From: Alphaproteobacteria bacterium
GTDB taxonomy: Bacteria > Pseudomonadota > Alphaproteobacteria > Micropepsales > Micropepsaceae
DNA length: 64,000 nt
NCBI GenBank assembly: GCA_016125165.1
Contig: WGMH01000001.1
Span: forward strand, 793,098 to 857,097
Direction of reading: 5' to 3'
Position 1 is the first letter of the stretch. The number at the start of each line of letters is the position of its first letter. Below, in pieces: positions 8,509 through 16,483 of this stretch. Both the position numbers and the translations under genes were made by a program. A model generated the notes under the pieces. That model saw only the letters and a program-made list of their open reading frames with translations, ran no database searches and had not been told where the DNA came from.

Positions 8509-8846
8509 CGCCGATTATCGCTGAGCAGCTTCTTCGGCACGCATTGCCGCCAGCGCAGATCGAGCATGTGGCGCAGCCTCTTTGCGTCCAGCTTCGCGAT
8601 GCGCGCGAGCACGGTTGGATAATTTTTGTAGTGCGGCGTGATGTGGAAGGTTTCCGGGTCCATTTCGATCAGGTGATCCCGCTCGTCGATGGAGGCGACG
8701 TAGAGCACCAGAGAGGCATCCTCGCTTCTGAGTCGCGTCAGGAATTTGCCGTTCGTCTTGAACGAGGGATAGCCGTAAGACGTGCTCTCCTCCGTCAGCG
8801 GCAGCGACAGCACGATCTTCGTCACTTGTGCCTTGGTCAGGCTCAC
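8505..8846 (-). CDS. MmcQ/YjbR family protein
   Basis: 113 residues matching the MmcQ/YjbR fold in length and motifs: LPLTEESTSYGYPSFKTNGK near the start, then a beta-rich middle and a helix ending LDLRWRQCVPKKL. The family has a CyaY-like, double-wing fold proposed to bind DNA; its function is unknown. The start overlaps the stop of mmcB (ATGA), so it is the second gene of an SOS-controlled unit driven from the LexA-box promoter upstream of mmcB. That coupling hints at a role in DNA damage, which is inference. Confidence 0.85.
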   Translation of the reverse strand: MSLTKAQVTKIVLSLPLTEESTSYGYPSFKTNGKFLTRLRSEDASLVLYVASIDERDHLIEMDPETFHITPHYKNYPTVLARIAKLDAKRLRHMLDLRWRQCVPKKLLSDNRR

Positions 8847-9328
8847 GGAGCCTCCTCGTCCAGCCGTTCGGCGGTGGCGATGGCGGTGATATCGCCCGCG
8901 AGATCGATGGCGCTCGAAAGCCGCTCCGCCGCCACGCGCGCAAAGCGCAAGGTCACCGCTTTGCGGCGGCTCGAATGGATCGGCGCCATCGGCGCGGGGC
9001 GAACGATAGCGCCGCCGTAGCGGTCGGCCACGATCAGGCCGGTGCCGGTGGGCACATGCTCATCGGGAAAATCCGGCGGGATGGCGAAATAGAACTGCTC
9101 GCAGAACTCGCGATATTCCGGCCACTTCCCGTCGCCGCGAAGGTCGGCCAGCGCCACCTTGATCTCCACGCCCACCACCGTGCCATCGCCAGCCAGCGCC
9201 GCCACGTCGAGCCTTCGCCCATTCGCAAGTGTGAATTCCAGAATGGGGCTCAAGCCCTCCTGAATGAGGAGCCGGCTGACACCCCGCGCCACATCGGCAG
9301 CGGTTTGATTGGAGCAAATGAAGGCCAT
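8843..9328 (-). CDS. mmcB: MmcB family DNA repair protein
   Basis: 161 residues from ATG 9328. The protein has a PD-(D/E)xK-like nuclease core: LANGRRLDVAAL, then VGVEIKVALADLRGDGKWPEY, matching MmcB, which in Caulobacter is an SOS gene needed for mitomycin C resistance. An ATG five codons upstream (9343) falls inside the LexA box, so I prefer 9328, which sits at the predicted transcription start and would be read from a leaderless message. The yjbR-like gene follows with a four-base overlap. The family link to damage repair is established; the nuclease activity itself is inferred from the fold. Confidence 0.88.
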   Translation of the reverse strand: MAFICSNQTAADVARGVSRLLIQEGLSPILEFTLANGRRLDVAALAGDGTVVGVEIKVALADLRGDGKWPEYREFCEQFYFAIPPDFPDEHVPTGTGLIVADRYGGAIVRPAPMAPIHSSRRKAVTLRFARVAAERLSSAIDLAGDITAIATAERLDEEAP

Positions 9329-9333
9329 GCCGG

Positions 9334-9362
9334 ATTGGAACATTCAAAGAACAAGTGGTCAA
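9334..9362 (-). promoter_or_regulatory. SOS promoter of mmcB with LexA box in the spacer
   Basis: On the minus strand TTGACC (9362-9357) and TCCAAT (9339-9334) are 17 bases apart. GTTCTTTGAATGTTC (9352-9338) fits the alphaproteobacterial LexA box GTTC-N7-GTTC exactly and fills the spacer and -10 edge. LexA bound here would exclude RNA polymerase. The start point would fall at about 9328, the chosen ATG. Confidence 0.85.
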
Positions 9363-9473
9363 CATGGGTGATATTGCTGCGCGCAATGCTGCAAATTGAC
9401 CTGCAGCATTTATGTTGATATCAACAATTTTGCTGCGCGAAATGTCACCCAAATTCTGCGGAAGGTTGCCGCG

Positions 9474-9947
9474 ATGACGAAGATCGGCACGTGCCTTTGG
9501 TTCGACAATCAGGCCGCCGAGGCAGTGACATTCTACACATCGATATTCCAAGGCTCCGAGATCAGCGCCGTCACCTATGAGAACGACGCCCCGCAAGTTC
9601 CGGGTGGGCAGGTGACCGTCATAGCGTTTGAACTTCTCGGGCAGCGCTTTACCGCCTTCAATGGCGGACCGACGTTCAAGTTTTCCGAGGCGGTCTCCAT
9701 CGTGGTGGAGGTGGACACGCAAGCGGAGATCGACCGTTACTGGGCGGCGCTTCTCGAAGGTGGGGGCATGGAAAGCATGTGCGGCTGGCTGAAAGACAAA
9801 TACGGCCTCTCCTGGCAGATCGTGCCGCGTTCGTTGCCGCAACTGATGGGCGGCCCCGACAAGGCGCGCTCGCTTCGCGTATCCGCCGCGCTGATGAAAA
9901 TGGTCAAGCTCGATATCGCGGCGCTCGAAGCGGCCGCCGCCGGATAG
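9474..9947 (+). CDS. VOC / PhnB-like family protein
   Basis: 157 residues from ATG 9474, supported by GGAAGG nine bases upstream; the frame is open to 9396 but lacks family similarity there. It has the start KIGTCLWFDNQAAEAVTFYTSIF and later GQRFTAFNGGPTFKFSEAVS, CGWLKDKYGLSWQIVP, typical of the 3-demethylubiquinone-9 methyltransferase-like (PhnB) branch of the VOC superfamily. These are small metal-binding betabetabetaalphabeta proteins; despite the family name few are methyltransferases. Substrate unknown. It stands alone, divergent from mmcB and convergent with a secreted protein gene. Confidence 0.85.
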   Translation: MTKIGTCLWFDNQAAEAVTFYTSIFQGSEISAVTYENDAPQVPGGQVTVIAFELLGQRFTAFNGGPTFKFSEAVSIVVEVDTQAEIDRYWAALLEGGGMESMCGWLKDKYGLSWQIVPRSLPQLMGGPDKARSLRVSAALMKMVKLDIAALEAAAAG

Positions 9948-9957
9948 AGAAGAGGCC

Positions 9958-10413
9958 TCAATTTTCTGGGCGGTTGGCTCCGGCGGGTTCCTCCTGCCGA
10001 AGTGACGCGAAACAACCGCTGATGAAAACGGGGTTCTGCGCAGGCGGCGGGCAAAGATTGACCGTCCCGTCATTCGTGGCGAACCAGTAGCTCTTTGTCT
10101 TGTCTTTGCGCACGCTGGTCTGCACGTGACCCATGCAATCCGGCTTTCCGTTCGTGCTGATGGTGCTCGTCACCAGCCAATCGCCCACCGTATCGTGCGA
10201 AAGCGAGAAATGGCTGCGCGTGATTTCATCGCCGCTGTGCACCGTCAACACATTGTCGGCGCCGAAATCCCAATGCTCCACGCAAACGGGCACGCCACCC
10301 TTCTGATCGTAGGTCTGGAACTCGTATGCACCGGTCAGTGTCGCGCCCAACGCAGGCGACAGCGCCGAAGCCGCGAAGGCGGCAGCGGTAACCGTTACGC
10401 GCAAGAACCTCAT
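9958..10413 (-). CDS. Secreted hypothetical protein
   Basis: 151 residues. ATG 10413 is chosen because AAGGAG lies seven bases upstream; an upstream ATG at 10428 overlaps the preceding stop (ATGA) but would place that ribosome-binding site inside the gene. The N-terminus is a signal peptide (MRFLRVTVTAAAFAASALS, cleavage near ALG-AT). The mature domain is beta-rich with four cysteines (VCVEHW, PDCMGH, NLCPPP, SGCFAS) that could form two disulfides. I recognise no family. It is probably cotranscribed with the M24 peptidase gene just upstream. Confidence 0.7.
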   Translation of the reverse strand: MRFLRVTVTAAAFAASALSPALGATLTGAYEFQTYDQKGGVPVCVEHWDFGADNVLTVHSGDEITRSHFSLSHDTVGDWLVTSTISTNGKPDCMGHVQTSVRKDKTKSYWFATNDGTVNLCPPPAQNPVFISGCFASLRQEEPAGANRPEN

Positions 10414-10424
10414 CGCAGTCTCCT

Positions 10425-11099
10425 TCATAGAAGGCGCTCATAAAAGCCGCCGAACGTGCGCTCACGATCCACCAGATGTATCTCCAGAATCCAGTGCCGC
10501 TCTTCGCCGTTGTGATCGGGGTCGCGCATGCGTGAGGGATTTCCGGCCGCAATCATTCGCCCCTCGCGCGGTGGCGGCGCATGGGGGAATTTGCCAATGA
10601 TGGTGTGCCCGGCAATCACGCCGCCGAATGCCCAGCCAGCATCGCACGCCACTTGCTGCGCAAAGGCGAAAAGCTGTTCGCAGGTGATATCGGGCGTCGC
10701 GCGATAATGCGCGGCAGCTTTTTCGAATAGCCGTGGCAGATCGGCGACGAGGCGCTGCTTGTCGGGATCGGAACCCAAAGCATAGGAGCGTCCAAGGTCC
10801 GCCTCCCATTCTTCGAGTACGGGCCCGAAATCCAGATAGACCGTATCGTCCGGCTTGATCACGCGGTCCGGCGGATCATCGCTGAAGATGCACACGGTAT
10901 TTGGGCCGGAGCGCACGATGCGCTTGTGCCAATGCTGCGTTACGCCAAACCGCTCCCGCGCCAGCGCATTGATCTCGTCGCTGAGCTGGGATTCGCTCTT
11001 GCCGGGCGCGATCAGCCCCGCTGCCTCTACCGCATCGAAAAGTGCATTGCCGCGCGCCTCGGCGGCTTCGAGCATCGCGCGTTTGGAAGAATGTGCCAT
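10425..11099 (-). CDS. M24 family metallopeptidase (Xaa-Pro aminopeptidase-like)
   Basis: 224 residues from ATG 11099 (MAHSSKRAML); the frame is open upstream, but that part runs through the terminator of the neighbouring gene. The pita-bread fold is recognisable: VYLDFGPVLEEWEADLG supplies two Asp ligands, GHTIIGKFPHA the histidine region and WILEIHLVD the acidic ligand. At 224 residues it has only the catalytic domain and lacks the N-terminal domain of classical creatinase or prolidase. Cytoplasmic, substrate unknown. Members of this short class can also be non-peptidase hydrolases. Confidence 0.8.
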   Translation of the reverse strand: MAHSSKRAMLEAAEARGNALFDAVEAAGLIAPGKSESQLSDEINALARERFGVTQHWHKRIVRSGPNTVCIFSDDPPDRVIKPDDTVYLDFGPVLEEWEADLGRSYALGSDPDKQRLVADLPRLFEKAAAHYRATPDITCEQLFAFAQQVACDAGWAFGGVIAGHTIIGKFPHAPPPREGRMIAAGNPSRMRDPDHNGEERHWILEIHLVDRERTFGGFYERLL

Positions 11100-11129
11100 G
11101 CCTCCAGATTGACATGCATGATCCAAATG

Positions 11130-11164
11130 CAGAAGGCCCGATGCGTGTGGCACCGGGCCTTCTG
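11130..11164 (-). terminator. Stem-loop terminator after the diiron protein gene
   Basis: CAGAAGGCCCG (11130-11140) pairs perfectly with CGGGCCTTCTG (11154-11164), an 11-bp stem with a 13-base loop. It lies 20 bases past the stop of the ferritin-like gene. The trailing T-run on the minus strand is weak. Confidence 0.6.
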
Positions 11165-11184
11165 GAACGCATGACGAAACGTGG

Positions 11185-12306
11185 TTATTCAGCCGCCAGT
11201 AGCGCCTGGCCTTTGGAGGCGTCGTTGAAGTTGATCGTCTGCAGGTAGCGGATGCCCTCTTCGGCAATGTCGTCGCCCACCATGCGTTCGCCTTCGTTCC
11301 TCAGCTCGTCCATATCCACATACATGCCATAAAAGGCGCGGGTGCGGTCGGTGATGATGCCGGCATTCAACAGCGTCTTGATAAGAACGCGGAAGATGTT
11401 CGCCGACTGCTTCATCGCATTGCGGCGATCTTCGTCGGTGAAGGCTTCCTGAATCGCAGCCATCGCGTCCTGATAGTCGATGCCCACGCCCTCATAAACC
11501 ACCTTCATCTGCTCGGGGTTCACGAGGTTGAAGAGCAGCGTCTGGAAGCAGCGCGCCGCCCAATCTTCCACGATTTCCAGCTCTTCCTTGGACAGCTTCG
11601 GAATCGTGCGGTCGGCCCAGATCTTTCCGAACTTGTGATGGAACGCTTCGTCCGTCATGACGAGCTGGCAGAGCTTCACGAGCAGCGGGTCTTTGGACTT
11701 CTGATAGAGTGTCGCGAACGCGCCCATCGCAAGGCCTTCGACCAGCATCTGCATGCCCACGATCTTCTTGTACACTTCCGGCGCCAGAACCATTTCGGTC
11801 AGAAGCGATTGCAGCGTCGCGCCGCAGGGAAGCGGCGTGCCCCAGCGCGCCTTGATGTAAGCGGCGAACGCGGTGACGTGACGGGCTTCTTCGCGCGTCT
11901 GGTTGGCGGCATATTCCTGCGCGCCCGGATCTTTCAGGATGTGGCAGAGCGAGGCGGAAAGCGCGAGCGCGCCCTGTTCGCCATGCAGAATCGCCGAAAG
12001 CTGCCAGCGCGTGGATTCGGAAGCGAATTTGCGCTTCTGCTCATCGGTCATCGTGTCGCCGATGCGGGTGCGGAAGATCGGGAAGAACTCTTCCGGCGGC
12101 AGGATCGTGTCCTTGTCCTGATCGAACGGTTCTGAGAAGTCGATGTATTTCTTGTCCAGCGGATCCCAGAAGTGATCGTGCGTGGCGCTGATGATCTTGT
12201 CGAATGCGGAGGAACGCTTGCCGTAACGCTCCACTTCGAGCATCGCCGGAAAATCATCCGGGGCTACTGCGTCGTAGGCTTCGTCCTTCGTGATCTGATT
12301 GGTCAT
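11185..12306 (-). CDS. Ferritin-like diiron-carboxylate protein
   Basis: 373 residues. The ligand set of a class of diiron carboxylate proteins is complete: Glu110 (ILHGEQ), Glu140-x-x-His143 (TREEARH), Glu190 (MLVEGLAMG) and Glu220-x-x-His223 (MTDEAFHHK). This is the pattern of ferritin-like oxygenases and R2-type proteins. The length and the flanking sequence match a conserved but unassigned alphaproteobacterial ferritin-like family, not ribonucleotide reductase itself: no radical-tyrosine context is evident. It stands alone between two terminating regions, has a good GGGAGGA ribosome-binding site, and is preceded by a strong promoter set between symmetrical operators. Substrate unknown. 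Confidence 0.8.
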   Translation of the reverse strand: MTNQITKDEAYDAVAPDDFPAMLEVERYGKRSSAFDKIISATHDHFWDPLDKKYIDFSEPFDQDKDTILPPEEFFPIFRTRIGDTMTDEQKRKFASESTRWQLSAILHGEQGALALSASLCHILKDPGAQEYAANQTREEARHVTAFAAYIKARWGTPLPCGATLQSLLTEMVLAPEVYKKIVGMQMLVEGLAMGAFATLYQKSKDPLLVKLCQLVMTDEAFHHKFGKIWADRTIPKLSKEELEIVEDWAARCFQTLLFNLVNPEQMKVVYEGVGIDYQDAMAAIQEAFTDEDRRNAMKQSANIFRVLIKTLLNAGIITDRTRAFYGMYVDMDELRNEGERMVGDDIAEEGIRYLQTINFNDASKGQALLAAE

Positions 12307-12335
12307 GAAATCCTCCCGAGGGCCATTTGGGGAAA

Positions 12336-12349
12336 TGACGGTAGCGTCA
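12336..12349. promoter_or_regulatory. Operator-like palindrome, copy 1 (TGACG-N4-CGTCA)
   Basis: TGACGGTAGCGTCA, a perfect 5-4-5 dyad just downstream of the predicted -10 of the diiron-gene promoter, where a bound repressor would block initiation. The same half-sites recur 47 bases away at 12383-12396. Confidence 0.6.
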
Positions 12350-12376
12350 ATATGGGGGCAAATTGATAAATGTCAA
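12348..12376 (-). promoter_or_regulatory. Promoter of the diiron protein gene
   Basis: On the minus strand a consensus TTGACA (12376-12371) is followed by CATATT or ATATTG at 16-17 bases. The start point would be 35-40 bases before the ATG. The two TGACG-N4-CGTCA palindromes flank it on both sides. Confidence 0.65.
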
Positions 12377-12382
12377 TGAAAA

Positions 12383-12416
12383 TGACGCTCGCGTCACTTT
12401 CCTGACTCCGAGTCAG
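12383..12416. promoter_or_regulatory. Operator-like palindromes, copies 2 and 3
   Basis: TGACGCTCGCGTCA (12383-12396) repeats the TGACG-N4-CGTCA dyad immediately upstream of the -35. A related dyad, CTGACTCCGAGTCAG (12402-12416), follows 6 bases on. Such spacing suits a dimeric TetR- or GntR-type regulator binding cooperatively; no candidate regulator gene is adjacent. Confidence 0.55.
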
Positions 12417-12440
12417 ACAATCGAACCTGCAATCAATCAA

Positions 12441-13037
12441 TCAATCTTCGCTGAGCGTGCCCTTGGTGGAGGCGACACCGCCTTCCAGCCGTTCGTCCGG
12501 GGTGATCGCCTGCCGAAGCGCCCGTGCCAGCCCCTTGAAGCAAGTCTCCACAATGTGGTGGCTGTTGGAGCCGTAGAGGTTCTCCATGTGCAGGCAGATG
12601 CCGGCGTTCTGCGCGAAGGCCTGGAACCACTCCTTGAACAGCTCGGTGTCCATCTCGCCCAGTTTGGGTTTCGGGATCTCCACGTTCCAGATCAGATAGG
12701 GCCGGTTGGAAACATCGATGGCCACGCGCGTCAGTGCTTCATCCATTGGAATGAGCGCGAAGCCGAAGCGGGCAATGCCCGCGAAATCGCCCAGCGCCCG
12801 CTTTACCGCCTGCCCGATCACGATGGCTGTGTCTTCGGTGGTGTGGTGGAAATCGACATGAAGGTCGCCCGCCGCGCGCACCTTCAGGTCAATCAGCGAA
12901 TGGCGGCCGAAACTCTCCAGCATGTGGTCCAGAAATCCGATGCCGGTATCGATGTCGCAATCGCCCGAGCCGTCGAGATCGAGCGAAACGGCGATCTCGG
13001 TCTCGCGTGTCTTGCGTTCAACGGTTGCAGTACGCAT
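12441..13037 (-). CDS. hisB: Imidazoleglycerol-phosphate dehydratase
   Basis: 198 residues, the length of monofunctional HisB. The two metal-binding repeats are seen as [14 protein letters not shown] with DFHHTTEDT, and [20 protein letters not shown]. It catalyses the sixth step of histidine synthesis, dehydration of imidazoleglycerol phosphate to imidazoleacetol phosphate, in the cytoplasm. In many Alphaproteobacteria hisB sits beside hslVU and heads a hisB-hisH-hisA-hisF operon; here the hslV side is roughly kept, but hisHAF do not follow. The downstream neighbour is the diiron gene's regulatory region. Confidence 0.97.
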   Translation of the reverse strand: MRTATVERKTRETEIAVSLDLDGSGDCDIDTGIGFLDHMLESFGRHSLIDLKVRAAGDLHVDFHHTTEDTAIVIGQAVKRALGDFAGIARFGFALIPMDEALTRVAIDVSNRPYLIWNVEIPKPKLGEMDTELFKEWFQAFAQNAGICLHMENLYGSNSHHIVETCFKGLARALRQAITPDERLEGGVASTKGTLSED

Positions 13038-13203
13038 GGCCTTGCCTCTGGACTCCCGGGTTCCTGCTAATAACGCATGGAATTTGGGGTGTCGAACGTC
13101 TCCGGACGCTGATTGTAGCGCCCCGCTCCTTACGATCCGTAACTTGCCGCACCCCTCCCCGGCCTAGTATTCCATTGGCTAACGACATGGTGGGGGCTGT
13201 ATT

Positions 13204-13800
13204 GTGAAAGTATTGATTTTCGGATGTCGTGCCTTTGTTGGCCCATTTCTCGCGCTTGTACTTGTCGCGGTGCCGGCCTGGGCAGGGGGAGGCTGCGTCC
13301 AGCCCAATTGCCACCTTGCCGGGCAAGCCATCCTGACCGATAGCGCCGGCAAGTCGCACCGGATTGAAATTCCCAAGGCGCCCTACCTGCATGACGGCGA
13401 ATTGCGACTCTATCCCGGCCAGTCGGTGTTGCTGCACGTTGCGGATGCCAAGGATGGCGGCTTGGGCGCCATCTCCGTCTCCAGGGCGGAAGCAGCGAAG
13501 CCAGATGGCTCCAATTTCCTCAAGGATTTGAACACCGAGCCCGGCATGCTGATCGTCACCTATTTCCAGCGTGGCAAGGGCGGGCCAATGGAATTGCGTA
13601 TCGCGCACAATCTGCTCAATGCTGTGCGCTACAGGGCCGCGACCGATGTTCTGACCGCAAAAGGCTATCTCACTCAATCCGCTGCGATCTGCGCCGTCCC
13701 GCCCATGAAAGTGGGGCCGGAAACCTGGCCCTACCTCATTGCCGCGGTGACCCTCAAAGATTTCCGCTTCGCCACCGACCAGGAAAAACCCTGCGTCTGA
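13204..13800 (+). CDS. Secreted hypothetical protein
   Basis: 198 residues from GTG 13204, with a G-rich ribosome-binding region (GGTGGGGGC) upstream. The N-terminus is a signal peptide ending VPAWAGG. The mature protein begins with a Cys pair (GCVQPNC) and is otherwise mixed beta/alpha with the segments RLYPGQSVLLHV and MLIVTYFQRGKGG. I recognise no family. It lies between the divergent hisB gene and hslV, 64 bases before the hslV ATG, but hslV has its own heat-shock promoter, so the two need not share regulation. Confidence 0.65.
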   Translation: MKVLIFGCRAFVGPFLALVLVAVPAWAGGGCVQPNCHLAGQAILTDSAGKSHRIEIPKAPYLHDGELRLYPGQSVLLHVADAKDGGLGAISVSRAEAAKPDGSNFLKDLNTEPGMLIVTYFQRGKGGPMELRIAHNLLNAVRYRAATDVLTAKGYLTQSAAICAVPPMKVGPETWPYLIAAVTLKDFRFATDQEKPCV

Positions 13801-13826
13801 ACGTGCGCAGTGGTGACCGCGCCCGC

Positions 13827-13854
13827 CTTTGCGATGGCGGGATCGTTCCTATAT
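13827..13854 (+). promoter_or_regulatory. RpoH-type heat-shock promoter of hslVU
   Basis: CTTT (13827-13830), 17 bases, CCTATAT (13848-13854). The -10 is a perfect match to the alphaproteobacterial RpoH consensus CYTATNT and the -35 differs from CTTG in one base. Transcription would start only about five bases before the hslV ATG at 13865, giving an almost leaderless message. Confidence 0.65.
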
Positions 13855-13864
13855 TGGGACCGAT

Positions 13865-14413
13865 ATGAGCGATACCAAATGGCGGTCCACCACGATCCTT
13901 GCCGTCCGAAAGGGCGGAGTCGTGATTGTGGCAGGTGACGGGCAGGTTACGGCAGGCGCCACCGTGATGAAATCCAACGCCCGAAAAGTGCGGCGCATTG
14001 GCAAGAACGCAGACGTTGTCGTTGGCTTTGCAGGCGCAACGGCAGACGCTTTTGCATTGTCAGAGCGCCTTGAAGCCAAGATCGAACAGCACCCCGGCAA
14101 TCTGGCCCGGGCCTGCGTGGAGTTGGCGAAGGATTGGCGCACCGATCGATACCTTCGCCGCCTTGAAGCGATGATGGCCGTGGCCGACGCCAAGACCTCG
14201 CTGATCCTGTCAGGTACCGGAGATGTGGTGGAACCGGAAGACGGGCTCATTGGTATCGGTTCGGGCGGGCCTTATGCGCTTGCCGCCGCGCGCGCGCTTC
14301 TGCCGCTCGATCTCTCCGCCGAAGATATCGCCCGCCGCGCGATGAAAATCGCTGCCGACATCTGCGTCTACACCAACGAGAACATCGTCATCGAGAGTAT
14401 CGCGTCCGTATGA
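13865..14413 (+). CDS. hslV: HslV peptidase subunit of the HslUV protease
   Basis: 182 residues from ATG 13865. The catalytic N-terminal threonine follows a short leader (MSDTKWRS, then [10 protein letters not shown]), so the first eight residues must be removed to expose Thr, as in other alphaproteobacterial Hsl[16 protein letters not shown] and [14 protein letters not shown] are family signatures. HslV forms a double hexamer that degrades unfolded proteins delivered by HslU. The stop overlaps the hslU start (ATGA). An upstream extension of the frame lies over the heat-shock promoter and is rejected. Confidence 0.97.
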   Translation: MSDTKWRSTTILAVRKGGVVIVAGDGQVTAGATVMKSNARKVRRIGKNADVVVGFAGATADAFALSERLEAKIEQHPGNLARACVELAKDWRTDRYLRRLEAMMAVADAKTSLILSGTGDVVEPEDGLIGIGSGGPYALAAARALLPLDLSAEDIARRAMKIAADICVYTNENIVIESIASV

Positions 14414-15723
14414 GTGCATTCTTCACGCCCCGCGAAATCGTTTCCGAACTCGATCGCTACATCGTCGGCCAGGCCGAAGCCAAACGCGCCGTCGCCATTG
14501 CCTTGCGCAACCGCTGGCGCCGCCAGCAACTCTCGCCGGAATTGCGCGAGGAAGTGCTGCCGAAGAACATTCTCATGATCGGGCCCACGGGTGTGGGCAA
14601 AACCGAAATCTCGCGCCGCCTTGCGCGGCTGGCGCAGGCGCCCTTCCTGAAAGTGGAAGCCACCAAGTTCACCGAAGTCGGCTATGTCGGCCGCGATGTC
14701 GAACAGATAGTGCGCGATCTCGTTGAGGTTGCGATCGGACAGGTAAAGACAGCGCGCCGCAAGGATGTGGAAGCCGCCGCCGAAGCGCGCGCCGAGGAAC
14801 GCATTCTGGACGCGCTCGTGGGCGAGAAATCGAGCGCCGGCACGCGCGAAACCTTCCGCAAGCGCCTGCGCGATGGCGAACTCGACGACAAAGAGGTCGA
14901 ACTCGAAATGCGCGATAACGCATCGGGCGGCATGCCGATGTTCGAAGTGCCCGGCATGCCCGGCGCGCAGATGGGCATGCTCAATCTCGGCGACATTTTC
15001 GGCAAGCTCGGCGGCCGTCCCAAAACGCGCCGTCTTACCGTGCGCGAGGCGCACGATCCGCTCGTCGCCGAAGAGGCCGACAAGCTGCTCGACAACGATG
15101 CCATCCTGCGTGACGCCATCGATGCGGTGGAAAACAATGGCATCGTGTTTCTGGACGAGATCGACAAGATCTGCGCGCGCAGCGAACAGCGCGGCGGCGG
15201 CGATGTTTCCCGCGAAGGTGTGCAGCGCGATCTGTTGCCGCTGATCGAAGGCACAACGGTCGCCACCAAGCATGGCAGCGTGAAGACCGACCACATTCTT
15301 TTCATTGCCTCCGGCGCGTTTCACATCGCCAAGCCCTCGGACCTGCTGCCGGAATTGCAGGGCCGCCTGCCCATCCGCGTTGAGCTGCGTGCGCTCACGC
15401 GCGACGACTTCCAGCGCATCCTCACCGAGCCCGAAGCCAGTCTCATCAAGCAGTATGTGGCGCTGATGCAGACCGAGGGCGTAGCGCTTGATTTCACCGA
15501 AGACGGCATCGCCGCCATCGCCGATATCGCCGCCCAAGTGAACGCCACAGTTGAGAACATCGGCGCGCGCCGCCTGCAAACGGTGATGGAGCGCGTGCTG
15601 GACGATGTCAGCTTTTCCGCCACCGACCGCGCGGGCGAAACCATCAGAATCGACGCCGTCTATGTCACCTCCCGTGTCGCCGATCTCGCCAAGGATCAGG
15701 ATCTGTCGCGCTACATTTTGTGA
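14410..15723 (+). CDS. hslU: HslU ATPase subunit of the HslUV protease
   Basis: 437 residues, typical of HslU. The Walker A GPTGVGKT is at 58-65, Walker B is [10 protein letters not shown], and sensor motifs and the C-terminal tail DLSRYIL that docks into HslV are all present. The intermediate I-domain (about 110-230) is there. HslU is a cytoplasmic AAA+ unfoldase feeding HslV. Cotranscribed with hslV with a four-base overlap from the heat-shock promoter at 13827-13854. Confidence 0.98.
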   Translation: MSAFFTPREIVSELDRYIVGQAEAKRAVAIALRNRWRRQQLSPELREEVLPKNILMIGPTGVGKTEISRRLARLAQAPFLKVEATKFTEVGYVGRDVEQIVRDLVEVAIGQVKTARRKDVEAAAEARAEERILDALVGEKSSAGTRETFRKRLRDGELDDKEVELEMRDNASGGMPMFEVPGMPGAQMGMLNLGDIFGKLGGRPKTRRLTVREAHDPLVAEEADKLLDNDAILRDAIDAVENNGIVFLDEIDKICARSEQRGGGDVSREGVQRDLLPLIEGTTVATKHGSVKTDHILFIASGAFHIAKPSDLLPELQGRLPIRVELRALTRDDFQRILTEPEASLIKQYVALMQTEGVALDFTEDGIAAIADIAAQVNATVENIGARRLQTVMERVLDDVSFSATDRAGETIRIDAVYVTSRVADLAKDQDLSRYIL

Positions 15724-16483
15724 GGCTGCGGAACGTTCCGGAACGGGAAAGCATGTGTGCGTATCGCAGGCGCACGCAGATTTCCATGCTTCAGTACGCC
15801 GACTTCAAACCGCACGAAGGGCAATCTTAATCGCTGAGGCTTGTGGGCGGTGCGGAACTTCCCCACGTTCATGCCACGGTGGAATTGCGCGCCAATCGTG
15901 CGCCGCCGGGGCGCGCCGGGCCGTGCGCTGCCGTTTTCGCTGTTCTTCGAGAGAGCGCCGGGCGATCTGTGTCGGGCTGTCGGCTTTCATAGGTCGCTCC
16001 GCCGCCGACGGACGAGATTGCCGCGGCGACAGTGAAACGGCAGTCTGGTCGGAGCCTGGCGCGATATACATGTTGGGCATCGATGCCGTCGTTTGGGCGG
16101 CTGGTGTCAGCCCGGCTGGAAGCGCGCTATTGGGACTCACCGTGTGAGGGCCGGTGGTGTAGCAATTCACCACATGATGTCATCGCCCCAGTTGGTGCGC
16201 ATGATCTTGCAAGATGCCGAAAACGCTTCTGGCACTCTGGACGACGGGAATTTCCTTCTCACCTCACCTTCACCGCCGGAGGCTTTGAGACGCGCAGCTC
16301 CAAAAGGGTGGCGCGTTTTGCGTTTCGCGGCCAGGGTTCCCGCCCGTTGCCTGCAGGCCCAATTCGTCCGGCCAGCGCCGCACCATGGCAGGATTTACTG
16401 TCACATTTCTTTGCACGGTTGACCCCGCCGGGATTCCTTGTCAGAAGTCCCCCGCCCCAGTGAGCATATAAAGGAAATTAGAT
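15724..16483. other. 760-base stretch without a convincing gene, upstream of metK
   Basis: No reading frame here has family similarity that I recognise. The best is a minus-strand frame of 122 codons (15805-16173, GTG start, no ribosome-binding site). An imperfect hairpin follows hslU (GGAAA ... GTGCG / CGCAC ... TTTCC, 15747-15785), and GTGGTG / CACCAC form another at about 16155-16174. I looked for SAM-I, SAM-II and SAM/SAH riboswitch landmarks before metK and found none. The last 100 bases must carry the metK promoter and leader; an AAAGGAAA ribosome-binding site is at about 16469. Confidence 0.6.

Noticed and set aside
15731..15744. GAAC-N6-GAAC after hslU, similar to a LexA box
   Set aside because: The gap is six instead of seven bases and no gene starts downstream within promoter range.
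15805..16173. 122-codon minus-strand frame upstream of metK
   Set aside because: GTG start without a ribosome-binding site, Pro/Ala/Arg-rich, no similarity that I recognise; kept only as a possibility in the description of the region.
16380..16483. Possible SAM riboswitch before metK
   Set aside because: Searched by eye for SAM-I, SAM-II and SAM/SAH conserved cores; none is present.
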